Source: Gammaproteobacteria bacterium
GTDB taxonomy: Bacteria > Pseudomonadota > Gammaproteobacteria > HK1
Assembly (NCBI GenBank): GCA_020444775.1
Contig: JAGRHX010000194.1
Location: 1-24,333, forward strand
Direction: 5' to 3'
DNA: 24,333 nucleotides
Every line of letters begins with the position of its first letter. Within the stretch, counting starts at the first letter, position 1. Position numbers and translations under genes: made by a program. Positions 14,548 to 21,264 of this stretch are shown one piece after another. A model generated the notes under the pieces. The model had not been told where the DNA came from, searched no databases, and was given only the letters and a program-made list of their open reading frames with translations.

Positions 14548-15732
14548 TCAGCCTGCCAACCGGCTGAACAGCCACCAGGCCCCGCACAAGGAGATCGTGG
14601 CCGAGCCGGGCAACACCACCGCGCGCCTGTAGGCGTTGCTACTCGCGCCCCATGGCAGCATCAACACCACGGCCGTGGCGATCGCAAGCACCGCGATCTG
14701 GCCGAGCTCGACACCGATGTTGAAGCCAATGAGGGCCAGCAGCAGCTCGCCCGGTGGCAATCCGAGCGTGCCCAGCACGTCCGCGAAACCCAGCCCGTGC
14801 AGGAGCCCAAAGGCGAACACCACGTACAGACGCCAGGGTCGCAGCTCGGGGCTGACGATGTTCTCGACCGCCACGTACACGATGGACGCGGCGATCAAGG
14901 GTTCGACCACGCTGCCGGGCAGCGCGACGTAGCCGAGCGACGCCAGTGCCAGGGTGATGCTGTGGGCGACGGTGAAGGCGGTGACCTGATAGAGCAGCGG
15001 ACGCAGGCGCCGACTGAGCAGGAACATGCCGAGCACGAACAGGATGTGATCCAGGCCACCGGGCAGGATGTGCACGAAGCCGAGCCGCAGATAGCGTGCG
15101 ACCGTCTGCAGCGCTGACGCCAGCACCGATTCCTGGCCCGGATCCGGCGCCGCCAGCGCCGGATTCGCCCCCCCAGCGGCGGACAGGTGGATGGGCGGAC
15201 TCGTTGCGCCGGCCGCCAGCCAAACGGTCGTGCCTATCGGCAGCCCCTGATAGAGCACCCGCAGGGCCGCTTGACCGAGCTCGGCCGGGTAGCCGAAACG
15301 GACCAGGCTGGCCCTCGACGAGGCCGGCAGTGGACTCACGCCCTGCAGCTCGATGACGCTGCTGCGTGGGCCGGCCGCGTCCGTCACCTGGGGGACGTCC
15401 ACCGCCACCAGCCGCGGCTGACTGGCATGGTCGTCGACGCGCACGTCCAAGGCTTCGGTGAAGCGCTCGGCGCTCGCGAGCAGGCGCTCACGCAGAGCAT
15501 CGGCGGACAGCGCTCGCAAACGCTCGTACTGCGCTGCCTGCGGCAGCTTTCGGGTATCCTCGTGCTCACTGGAGATACCCGCCAGCATCGCCTCCAGATC
15601 GAGTCGCACGCTGAGGGTATAGCTGCCATCGGCAGCCATCGACAGCGTCACCAGGGCCGGCTGGACGCGGTGGGCGAGCACCACGCCGCTGGCGCCGAGC
15701 AGCCACGCGAGCAGCAGCACGCCGAAGCCCAT
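14548..15732 (-). CDS. HupE/UreJ-family membrane protein
   Basis: A 394-residue protein from ATG 15732. A hydrophobic leader (MGFGVLLLAWLLGASGVVLA) ends before HRVQPALVTLS. A soluble domain of about 185 residues follows, then a C-terminal HupE/UreJ_2-type membrane domain with about six or seven segments. The conserved His/Asp motifs are visible: HILPGGLDHILFVLG (221-235), FTVAHSITLALASLG (253-267), FGLLHGLGFADVLG (308-321) and GFNIGVELGQIAVL (336-349). HupE and UreJ are nickel/cobalt permeases, and the His residues match proposed metal contacts. The N-terminal soluble domain marks a subfamily whose function is untested as far as I know. The start is uncertain: an in-frame ATG at 15867 faces the ATG of the divergent GNAT gene base for base, and the extra 45 residues are low-complexity Arg/Ala sequence. 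No hydrogenase or urease gene is nearby. Confidence 0.8.
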   Translation of the reverse strand: MGFGVLLLAWLLGASGVVLAHRVQPALVTLSMAADGSYTLSVRLDLEAMLAGISSEHEDTRKLPQAAQYERLRALSADALRERLLASAERFTEALDVRVDDHASQPRLVAVDVPQVTDAAGPRSSVIELQGVSPLPASSRASLVRFGYPAELGQAALRVLYQGLPIGTTVWLAAGATSPPIHLSAAGGANPALAAPDPGQESVLASALQTVARYLRLGFVHILPGGLDHILFVLGMFLLSRRLRPLLYQVTAFTVAHSITLALASLGYVALPGSVVEPLIAASIVYVAVENIVSPELRPWRLYVVFAFGLLHGLGFADVLGTLGLPPGELLLALIGFNIGVELGQIAVLAIATAVVLMLPWGASSNAYRRAVVLPGSATISLCGAWWLFSRLAG

Positions 15733-15865
15733 GCCACCCGGCGGCCGCCGCGACGCGGTCGCCCTCACGGCCGACACCACGTTGCAGCAGCCGCGGCTCA
15801 GACGCCCGGCGCACGGTCGCGCGTCGGCAGCGGCTTGGACACAGACGGCTTTCCTCGGACGGGCC

Positions 15866-16522
15866 ATGAAGACTCCCGGTTCGCATCTACAGGACGAGGC
15901 AGCGGCACGACTGACCGCGGTGCAGGAGACGGGCCTTACGGTGCGCAGACTGCAAGACGACGCGCTGCGTTCCGCACTGCCCGCGCTTGCGCAGCTGCGC
16001 ATCCGCGTGTTTAGCGAGTATCCCTATCTATACGATGGTGATCTCGATTATGAATCCCGCTACATCGAACGCTTCGCGGCGGCGGCGGGAGCCTTGATCG
16101 TCGCCGTGTTCGATGGCCCGCGGCTGGTCGGAGCGGCGACCGCGGCGCCGCTCGCCACCCAGCTCGCGGAGATCGTCGAGCCCTGGCATGCCGGCGACCT
16201 GCCGATCGAGCAGGTCTGCTATCTTGGCGAATCGGTGCTGCTGGCGGAGTATAGAGGACGCGGCGTGGGTCACCTGTTCTTCGATCTCCGCGAGCAGCAT
16301 GCGCGCGGCCTGCCGGAGATGCGCTGGACCAGCTTCTGCGCGGTGGAGCGCGCCGCCAACGACCCTCGACGGCCGGCCGACCATCGTCCGCTGGACGGAT
16401 TCTGGTCGCGACGTGGCTATCGGCCACTGGCCGGGGTCCGCGCATCGCTGGACTGGCGGGAGATCGGCGACCGTGACGAGACGCCGCACAGCCTGCGCTT
16501 GTGGCTTCGCGCACTGCGCTGA
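15866..16522 (+). CDS. GNAT-family N-acetyltransferase
   Basis: A 218-residue protein with one GNAT domain. After an N-terminal helix pair (LRIRVFSEYPYLYDGDLDYE), the acetyl-CoA site appears as CYLGESVLLAEYRGRGVGHL, whose RGRGVG is the pyrophosphate-binding loop at about residues 131-136. The later FWSRRGYRPL segment is the usual C-terminal strand of the fold. The FSEYPYLYDGD pattern places it in a widespread but uncharacterised acetyltransferase group. ATG 15866 was chosen since the reading from 15731 adds low-complexity sequence. It is divergent from the HupE-like gene and followed after about 100 bases by the TauD-like gene on the same strand, possibly cotranscribed. Acceptor substrate unknown. 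Confidence 0.82.
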   Translation: MKTPGSHLQDEAAARLTAVQETGLTVRRLQDDALRSALPALAQLRIRVFSEYPYLYDGDLDYESRYIERFAAAAGALIVAVFDGPRLVGAATAAPLATQLAEIVEPWHAGDLPIEQVCYLGESVLLAEYRGRGVGHLFFDLREQHARGLPEMRWTSFCAVERAANDPRRPADHRPLDGFWSRRGYRPLAGVRASLDWREIGDRDETPHSLRLWLRALR

Positions 16523-16626
16523 GCGCGGCGCATCGCGCGGATTGCATCGGCTGGGCGCGCGAGCGGGAGAGCCGCGACTCGCGTAGCCGTGCCCCGACGG
16601 ACTCACGAACAACGACGGTGAAGACC

Positions 16627-17583
16627 ATGAGCACTGACCCCAGCACTGCAATGACCGACCAGCCCGGCGCCAGCGGGCGGAGCGCCTCGGAGAATGCGCC
16701 CGGTAACACGGCCACGGACGAGATGACGATCCGTCCGCTCGGACCGGTGCTGGGCGCCGAGGTGCTCGGCATCGACCTGCGTGTGCCGCTGTCCGAGTCG
16801 CGACGGCGCCGCATCTACCAGGCCTTCCTGGACCACCAGCTGCTGGTGTTCCGCGATCAACGACTCGACAAGGCGCAGCAGGTGGCGTTCAGCCAGCAGT
16901 TCGGCGAGCTCGAGGAGCACCGTGCCCGAAACCGCGGCCGCGATGACTTCCCATTGGTGCACGTGGTCAGCAATCTGGGCGAGGACGGACGCCCCACCGG
17001 CAAGCTCGGGTCCACCGCCTGGCACACCGACAAGTCGTTCCGCCCGAAGCCGTCACTGGCGACCATACTGCATGCCGTGAGCCTGCCACCGAACGGTGGC
17101 GACACCTGTTTCGCCAACATGTACGCGGCCTACGAAGCGCTGGACGAGGCCACCCGGGAATCACTGCGCGAGGTACGCGTCGTGCACAGCTGGCCGATGT
17201 CGCGCGAGCACGGCGGGCGTGACATCAGTGAAGCCGAACGACGCGAGACGCCTGCCATGAGCCACCCACTGGTCCGGGTGCATCCGGAGACCGGCCGCAG
17301 TTGTCTGTTCATGGGAATCCACGCGGCCTATCTGGAAGACCTGGACTTCGCCAGCGGGCGGGCGCGTATCCTCGAGCTCGAAGCGCACGCCACCCAGGAG
17401 CGCTTCGTGTACCACCACCAGTGGCGGACCGGCGACGTGTTGATGTGGGACAATCGATGCCTGCTGCATCGAGCCGACGCGAACTTCGACGTCGCCCACC
17501 ACCCGCGCGTGCTGCACCGTACCTGTCTGGTCGGCACCCCGACCGAGGGACAGCGGCTGGCGCGCGATCCGTTCGATGCTTGA
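16627..17583 (+). CDS. TauD/TfdA-family 2-oxoglutarate dioxygenase
   Basis: A 318-residue Fe(II)/2-oxoglutarate-dependent dioxygenase. The iron triad is visible as His133-x-Asp135 (STAWHTDKSF) and His281 (CLLHRAD), and the 2-oxoglutarate-binding Arg is probably 298 (RVLHRTCLVG). The body matches the TauD/TfdA pattern: MTIRPLGPVLGAEVLGIDL, LLVFRDQRL, FSQQFGELEEH, VSLPPNGGDTCFANMYAAYE and GDVLMWDNRC. Such enzymes hydroxylate taurine, alkylsulfates or aryloxyacetates to release sulfite or phenol; which substrate applies is not evident. The first 32 residues are polar and disordered-looking. I used ATG 16627 behind GGTGAAG; ATG 16651 is an alternative. The gene is followed by an alpha/beta hydrolase 105 bases later. 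Confidence 0.9.
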   Translation: MSTDPSTAMTDQPGASGRSASENAPGNTATDEMTIRPLGPVLGAEVLGIDLRVPLSESRRRRIYQAFLDHQLLVFRDQRLDKAQQVAFSQQFGELEEHRARNRGRDDFPLVHVVSNLGEDGRPTGKLGSTAWHTDKSFRPKPSLATILHAVSLPPNGGDTCFANMYAAYEALDEATRESLREVRVVHSWPMSREHGGRDISEAERRETPAMSHPLVRVHPETGRSCLFMGIHAAYLEDLDFASGRARILELEAHATQERFVYHHQWRTGDVLMWDNRCLLHRADANFDVAHHPRVLHRTCLVGTPTEGQRLARDPFDA

Positions 17584-17644
17584 CGGCCACCTCGGCGCCC
17601 CCGCCACCGCTGCCTGGCATGCTCCCCGTAGGCGGCATGGTCTT

Positions 17645-17670
17645 TTCGAGCTTCGGGTCTATTCGAGCTT
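17645..17670. repeat. Direct repeat TTCGAGCTT, two copies, 17-bp period
   Basis: TTCGAGCTT occurs at 17645-17653 and 17662-17670, in the spacer just before the ribosome-binding site of the alpha/beta hydrolase gene. AGCT-centred and short, it may be an operator or chance. Confidence 0.3.
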
Positions 17671-17688
17671 TGCTGGAGAGAAGGATTG

Positions 17689-18468
17689 ATGGATTGGATT
17701 GAGTGCAACGGCGCGAGTCTGCGCTACGAGCTCAGCGGTCACGGTGACCGCACGCTGGTCCTGGTCCACGAGCTGGGCGGCGCGCTGGAGAGCTATGACG
17801 AGGTGCTGCCGGCGCTGAGCGATCGATTCCGCGTGCTGCGCTACGACCAACGTGGCTGCGGATTGTCGGAGAAGGCTCGTGGCACCCTCTCGGCGCAGAC
17901 CCACGCGGCCGACCTGGCCTGCTTGCTGGACGCGCTGGCGCTGCGGCAACCGGTGGCGCTAGCCGGCACGGCCCTGGGCGCGGGGCTCGCGATCATCTTC
18001 ACGCTGGCCCATCCGGCGCGGGTCGCGCAGCTGATCGCCACCAGCCCGGCGCTGGGTGTCACCGGCGACCGACGCGAGCAGGTGCTGGCGCGCGCCGACG
18101 CGGTCGAGGCCAACGGCATGCGTTCGGTGGTGGACAGCAGCCTGGATCGATCCTATCCGGAGGTGCTGCGCGACAATCAGGCACGCTATATCCGTTATCG
18201 ACAGCGCTGGCTGGCCAACGACCCGGGCAGCTTCGCCGCCATCAACCGCATGCTGGCCAGCATGGACCCGGCCCCACCCTACGCCGACATCGGCTGCCCC
18301 ACCCTGGTGTTGAGCGGTGTTCACGACGCTCTCCGGCCACCGGCGAGCGTCGAGGAGATCGCGCGCCAGATCCCTAACGCAAGCTACAAGCAGACCGATG
18401 CCGGTCACTTCATGGCGGTGCAGAACCCGGACCTGTTCGTGCGCGAGGCCCTGACCTTCCTGGGCTGA
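17689..18468 (+). CDS. Alpha/beta-fold hydrolase homologue with Ala at the nucleophile position
   Basis: A 259-residue single-domain alpha/beta-hydrolase-fold protein, like 3-oxoadipate enol-lactonase in length and layout. Strand and oxyanion region: TLVLVHELGGALESYDEVLP (residues 22-41); then RVLRYDQRGCGLSEKARG. The nucleophile elbow, normally G-x-S-x-G, reads Gly93-Thr-Ala95-Leu-Gly97 (ALAGTALGAG), with codon GCC for Ala95. The acid Asp213 (SGVHDALRPP) and the base His240 (DAGHFMAVQNP) are present. Without the serine a classical acyl-enzyme mechanism is not possible. Similar Ala-containing elbows occur, as I recall, in some enol-lactonase-like paralogues, so this may be a functional subgroup rather than a broken gene. 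ATG 17689 follows GGAGAGAAGG; a TTG at 17686 is the codon before. It lies downstream of the TauD-like gene. Confidence 0.85.
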   Translation: MDWIECNGASLRYELSGHGDRTLVLVHELGGALESYDEVLPALSDRFRVLRYDQRGCGLSEKARGTLSAQTHAADLACLLDALALRQPVALAGTALGAGLAIIFTLAHPARVAQLIATSPALGVTGDRREQVLARADAVEANGMRSVVDSSLDRSYPEVLRDNQARYIRYRQRWLANDPGSFAAINRMLASMDPAPPYADIGCPTLVLSGVHDALRPPASVEEIARQIPNASYKQTDAGHFMAVQNPDLFVREALTFLG

Positions 18469-18493
18469 TCCCGGGCTGAGCATCCCACCAAGA

Positions 18494-18530
18494 CCGGTGC
18501 CATGCGGCCGGCACCGGCGCTGGCCGCATG
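18494..18530 (+). promoter_or_regulatory. Two overlapping, mutually exclusive hairpins
   Basis: CCGGTGCC (18494-18501) can pair with GGCACCGG (18510-18517). Alternatively CATGCGGCC (18501-18509) can pair with GGCCGCATG (18522-18530). The two stems share bases, so only one can form. They lie 26 bases after the hydrolase stop and upstream of btaA. No T-run follows, so this may be a terminator-like stem or an attenuator-like switch. Confidence 0.4.
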
Positions 18531-18535
18531 ACGGG

Positions 18536-18565
18536 TTGCACGCGGTCGACACCATGCAATGATAT
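18536..18565 (+). promoter_or_regulatory. Candidate sigma-70 promoter for btaA
   Basis: TTGCAC (18536-18541) and TGATAT (18560-18565) are spaced by 18 bases in the locally AT-richest part of the spacer before btaA. If used, the transcript would carry a leader of about 160 bases containing the four 11-bp repeats. Matches are partial, so this is tentative. Confidence 0.35.
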
Positions 18566-18626
18566 GAAAGATCCGTTACAGTGCGGCGGCTCAAACCCGA
18601 TAACGCTGTCGGGCGCTGGGGTCACG

Positions 18627-18670
18627 CCTCGCCGAGCCCTCGCCGAGTCCTCGCCGAGCCCTCACCGAGC
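18627..18670. repeat. Four tandem 11-bp repeats CCTCGCCGAGC
   Basis: Units begin at 18627, 18638, 18649 and 18660. Copy 2 ends in T instead of C and copy 4 has A for G at position 5; otherwise they are identical. Each holds the small dyad CTCG-C-CGAG. The 11-bp period is close to one helical turn, so all copies face the same side of the DNA, as in tandem sites for response regulators. They lie 65 bases upstream of the btaA CTG. The sequence is not a PhoB box consensus. Confidence 0.65.
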
Positions 18671-18734
18671 AATACCAACTGTTCGACCCGGCCGCGCCGT
18701 ATGCCAACCGCACAGACGCTGTTGAGGTGGAGCC

Positions 18735-19931
18735 CTGAAACACAAGCCAACCATCGTCGATCGCATCGATCAGAAGGTATTCAACGCCATCTACTCGCGT
18801 GCGCTGGTCTATAACACCTGCTGGGAGGACCCGGCGGTGGACCGGCTCGCGCTCGAGCTCGGCCCGGACGATTCCGTGCTGGTCATCACCAGCGCCGGTT
18901 GCAACACCCTGGACTATGCCCTCACCGGGCCACGTGTCGTCTACGCTGTCGATGCCAATCCGCGTCAGACCGCCCTGCTCGAGCTGAAGCTCGCGGGCAT
19001 TCGTCGCCTGCAGCACGACGACTTCTTCGCCCTGTTCGGCCGCGGCCGTCATCCGAAGGCACGCGAGCTGTACTACGACACCTTGCGCACCGAGCTCGAC
19101 GGCTTCAGTCGCGACTACTGGGATCGCCACTATCCGTGGTTCAGCAAGGGACAGGGCAACAGCTTCTACTTCCATGGTCTGTCCGGGCTGGTGGCGCGTT
19201 CGTTCCGTACCTATCTGCGTATGCGTCCACGGCTGTCACGCTCGGTGCACGCACTGTTCCAGACCTGTAGCCTGGAAGAGCAGCGACAGGTCTACGACGA
19301 GCAGGTCGAGCCGCTGATGTGGAGCCGTGGCATGAACTGGACGCTCTCGCGCCAGCTCACCATGAGCCTGCTGGGCGTGCCCTATCCGCAGCGGCGCGAG
19401 GTCCAGGCACAGCACGAGGGCGGCGTGGCCGGCTTCATTCGCGAGGCCATCCAGTACGTGTTCCGGCAGCTGCCGGTATCCACCAACTACTTCTGGGCCG
19501 TCTATCTGTTCGGTGCCTACTCCAAGGATTGCTGTCCGGAGTACCTCAAGCCCGACAACTTCGAACGCTTGAAGGCTGGTCTGGTGGATCGCATCGAGCC
19601 ACACACCTGCACCGTGACCGAGTTCCTGGAGGCCGGCAGCGAGCCGATCTCGCGCTTCGTGCTGCTCGACCACATGGATTGGATGAGCTCCTACTACCCC
19701 GAAGCCCTCGAGGAGGAGTGGGCGCACATCGTGCGCCGCGCCAGCGCCGACGCGCGCGTCATCTTCCGCAGCGCGCATGCCCGGCCACGCTATGTGGATC
19801 GACTCACGATCGGCCCGGAGCGGCAACCGCTGACGGCGCACTTCCGCTTCCATCCCGAGCTCGCCGCGGAGCTGACACTGAAGGACCGGGTGCACACCTA
19901 CGCCGGGTTCCACATCGCAACGGCCACCTGA
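18735..19931 (+). CDS. btaA: Diacylglycerol 3-amino-3-carboxypropyltransferase (BtaA, DUF3419)
   Basis: A 398-residue protein of the BtaA/DUF3419 family. BtaA transfers the 3-amino-3-carboxypropyl group of S-adenosylmethionine to diacylglycerol, giving diacylglyceryl-homoserine, the first step to the betaine lipid DGTS at the inner membrane. Visible marks: the conserved N-terminal FNAIYSRALVYNTCWEDPAV (residues 16-35), the SAM site VLVITSAGCNTLDYAL (about 48-63) and VDANPRQTALLELKLAG, then DDFFALFGRGRH, YFHGLSGLVARSF and FVLLDHMDWMSS. The conserved N-terminus is encoded upstream of the first GTG (18837). The only near-start codon between the in-frame TGA at 18723 and that region is CTG at 18735, with GAGG at 18724-18727 spaced 7 bases. 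A CTG start is therefore inferred. btaB follows 7 bases after the stop. Bacterial DGTS is known mainly as a phosphate-sparing lipid. Confidence 0.88.
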   Translation: MKHKPTIVDRIDQKVFNAIYSRALVYNTCWEDPAVDRLALELGPDDSVLVITSAGCNTLDYALTGPRVVYAVDANPRQTALLELKLAGIRRLQHDDFFALFGRGRHPKARELYYDTLRTELDGFSRDYWDRHYPWFSKGQGNSFYFHGLSGLVARSFRTYLRMRPRLSRSVHALFQTCSLEEQRQVYDEQVEPLMWSRGMNWTLSRQLTMSLLGVPYPQRREVQAQHEGGVAGFIREAIQYVFRQLPVSTNYFWAVYLFGAYSKDCCPEYLKPDNFERLKAGLVDRIEPHTCTVTEFLEAGSEPISRFVLLDHMDWMSSYYPEALEEEWAHIVRRASADARVIFRSAHARPRYVDRLTIGPERQPLTAHFRFHPELAAELTLKDRVHTYAGFHIATAT

Positions 19932-19938
19932 CCGCGGC

Positions 19939-20664
19939 ATGGCTTTCAGGCTCGCACAGGAGCTGCGGATCCTGCGGTCGCTGTTTCGCGGCCTGTCCGG
20001 CGAAGGCAGCCACCAGGACCGGCTGACACGCTTCTATGGCGCCCAGGCGGACGGCTACGACGGCTTCAGGGAACGACTGCTGCACGGCCGTCAGACGCTC
20101 ATCGACGAGCTGCCGCTCGCCGCGGGCCAATCCGTGGTCGAGCTGGGCGGCGGCACCGGTCGCAACCTGGCGTTCTTCGGCAAGCGGCTGCGGGAACTGG
20201 CCCGGGTCGAGGTCGTGGACCTTTGCGCACCGTTGCTGCACGTGGCGCGCCAGCGTCTCGCCGGGCACGACAACGTTCACCTCATCGAGGCCGACGCGAC
20301 CAGCTACCAACCGTCATCGCCGGTGGATGCGGTCTACTTCTCCTACTCGTTGACCATGATCCCGGACTGGTTCGCGGCGATCGACAACGCGCTGGCCATG
20401 CTCCGTCCGGGCGGCACCGTGGGTGTGGTCGACTTCTATGTGTCGAGGCGCTACCCGGAGGCCGGACTGACCCGCCATGCCGCGCTGACCCAGATCTTCT
20501 GGCCACTGTGGTTCCGACACGACGGCGTGATCCTGTCGGCCGACCATCTGCCCTATCTGCGCCGACGTCTGGACACGGTCTTCCTGCGCGAGTCCAGCGG
20601 ACCGTTGCCATACGTGCCCATGCTACGGGTACCGCACTACGTCTTCATTGGACGCAAGCGCTGA
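19939..20664 (+). CDS. btaB: BtaB-like SAM methyltransferase
   Basis: A 241-residue class I SAM-dependent methyltransferase. Motif I is VVELGGGTGRN at residues 66-76, the acidic end of the next strand is VEVVDLC, and the post-I region contains NVHLIEADATSY. The DAVYFSYSLTMIPDWFAAID segment and LRPGGTVGVVDFYVS are typical of the BtaB/Ubie-like group. The N-terminal RLTRFYGAQADGYDGFRERL is the expected helical lid. With BtaA encoded immediately before it, the likely job is to add three methyl groups to diacylglyceryl-homoserine, yielding DGTS. ATG 19939 is 7 bases after the btaA stop, so the pair is an operon; no strong Shine-Dalgarno is seen, suggesting translational coupling. A 17-bp tandem duplication covers its last codons and stop. 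Confidence 0.85.
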   Translation: MAFRLAQELRILRSLFRGLSGEGSHQDRLTRFYGAQADGYDGFRERLLHGRQTLIDELPLAAGQSVVELGGGTGRNLAFFGKRLRELARVEVVDLCAPLLHVARQRLAGHDNVHLIEADATSYQPSSPVDAVYFSYSLTMIPDWFAAIDNALAMLRPGGTVGVVDFYVSRRYPEAGLTRHAALTQIFWPLWFRHDGVILSADHLPYLRRRLDTVFLRESSGPLPYVPMLRVPHYVFIGRKR

Positions 20665-20701
20665 GGGGACGCAAGCGCTGAGGGGCTGCAAGCGGCGCTG
20701 A
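20651..20701. repeat. 17-bp tandem repeat across the btaB stop codon
   Basis: GACGCAAGCGCTGAGGG occurs at 20651-20667 and 20668-20684, followed by a degenerate third copy (GCTGCAAGCGGCGCTGA, 20685-20701). The first copy encodes the final Lys-Arg-stop of btaB, and the other copies repeat the stop outside the gene. It looks like a recent slippage duplication; each copy has the palindrome AGCGCT. Confidence 0.65.
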
Positions 20702-20818
20702 CGAAGATGTCAGGTGACATAGTCACCGACAACGCCATCCGGATCGGTTGTCATGGCTGCCGAGTGGAAGTCGCACTCGTATGACATCCAATATGGCATC
20801 CAAAAGGAGAGGCATCCC

Positions 20819-21007
20819 ATGAGCAACGTCGGAACCTTGGACCGGGTCATCAGGGTCGTGCTCGGTATCGTGCTGCTGGCGCTGGTGTTCACCGGGCCAC
20901 AAACCGCGTGGGGCTGGATCGGGCTGGTCCCCCTGCTGACCGGTCTGTTCGGCTTCTGTCCCGCCTACAAGCTGTTCGGACTGAGAACCTGTCCGCTGCA
21001 GCGTTGA
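20819..21007 (+). CDS. Small DUF2892 (YgaP-like) membrane protein
   Basis: A 62-residue protein of the DUF2892 / YgaP-transmembrane family. The opening NVGTLDRVIRVVLGIVLLAL and the ending GLFGFCPAYKLFGLRTCPLQ are the family hallmarks, with two membrane segments (about 11-27 and 31-48) and two conserved cysteines (residues 47 and 58) at the C-terminal side. In YgaP the same module anchors a rhodanese; here it stands alone. ATG 20819 follows the strong ribosome-binding site AAGGAGAGG (20804-20812); an in-frame ATG at 20753 is not backed by a site. A GC-rich hairpin lies about 20 bases after the stop. The function of stand-alone members is unknown. Confidence 0.88.
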   Translation: MSNVGTLDRVIRVVLGIVLLALVFTGPQTAWGWIGLVPLLTGLFGFCPAYKLFGLRTCPLQR

Positions 21008-21028
21008 CCGCTGGCCTACTCGCGCCCC

Positions 21029-21053
21029 GGGGCGCCGGCCGATGCCGGCCCCC
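21029..21053 (+). terminator. GC-rich hairpin after the DUF2892 gene
   Basis: GGGG-c-GCCGGC (21029-21039) pairs with GCCGGC-CCCC (21044-21053) around the loop CGAT, with one bulged C. It is 22 bases after the stop codon. There is no T-run, so a factor-assisted terminator is as likely as an intrinsic one. Confidence 0.5.
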
Positions 21054-21137
21054 TGTCGCGACTACACGCTTGTTTCCCGTCTGTTGACGCTCGACGACGA
21101 GCGCTTCCCATCCTTCGACATCCTCCGAGCGGGCGCC

Positions 21138-21155
21138 TGTACGGCCCTGTACAAT
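21138..21155. promoter_or_regulatory. Inverted repeat TGTAC-N6-GTACA overlapping a TACAAT
   Basis: TGTAC (21138-21142) and GTACA (21149-21153) form a dyad with a 6-base centre. The right arm overlaps TACAAT (21150-21155), a good -10 hexamer, though no clear -35 is visible. It lies about 110 bases before the first start of the SH3 gene and could be a repressor site. Confidence 0.35.
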
Positions 21156-21264
21156 CGAGCCCCAGCCGGAAACGGCGCCGACTCCGCACATTTCGTCGTC
21201 CCTCCCGTAACGCTGCACGGTGCCGCGGGAAGTGACCGTGAGCTGATTAGAAATCCACGCTAGA

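Noticed and set aside
18627..18670. PhoB box before btaA
   Set aside because: The 11-bp period is right, but the repeat lacks the CTGTCAT-type core and the AT-rich spacers of a Pho box.
18837..18839. GTG as the start of btaA
   Set aside because: It lies after the conserved N-terminal segment (residues 16-35) that BtaA family members share, so using it would remove family-conserved sequence.
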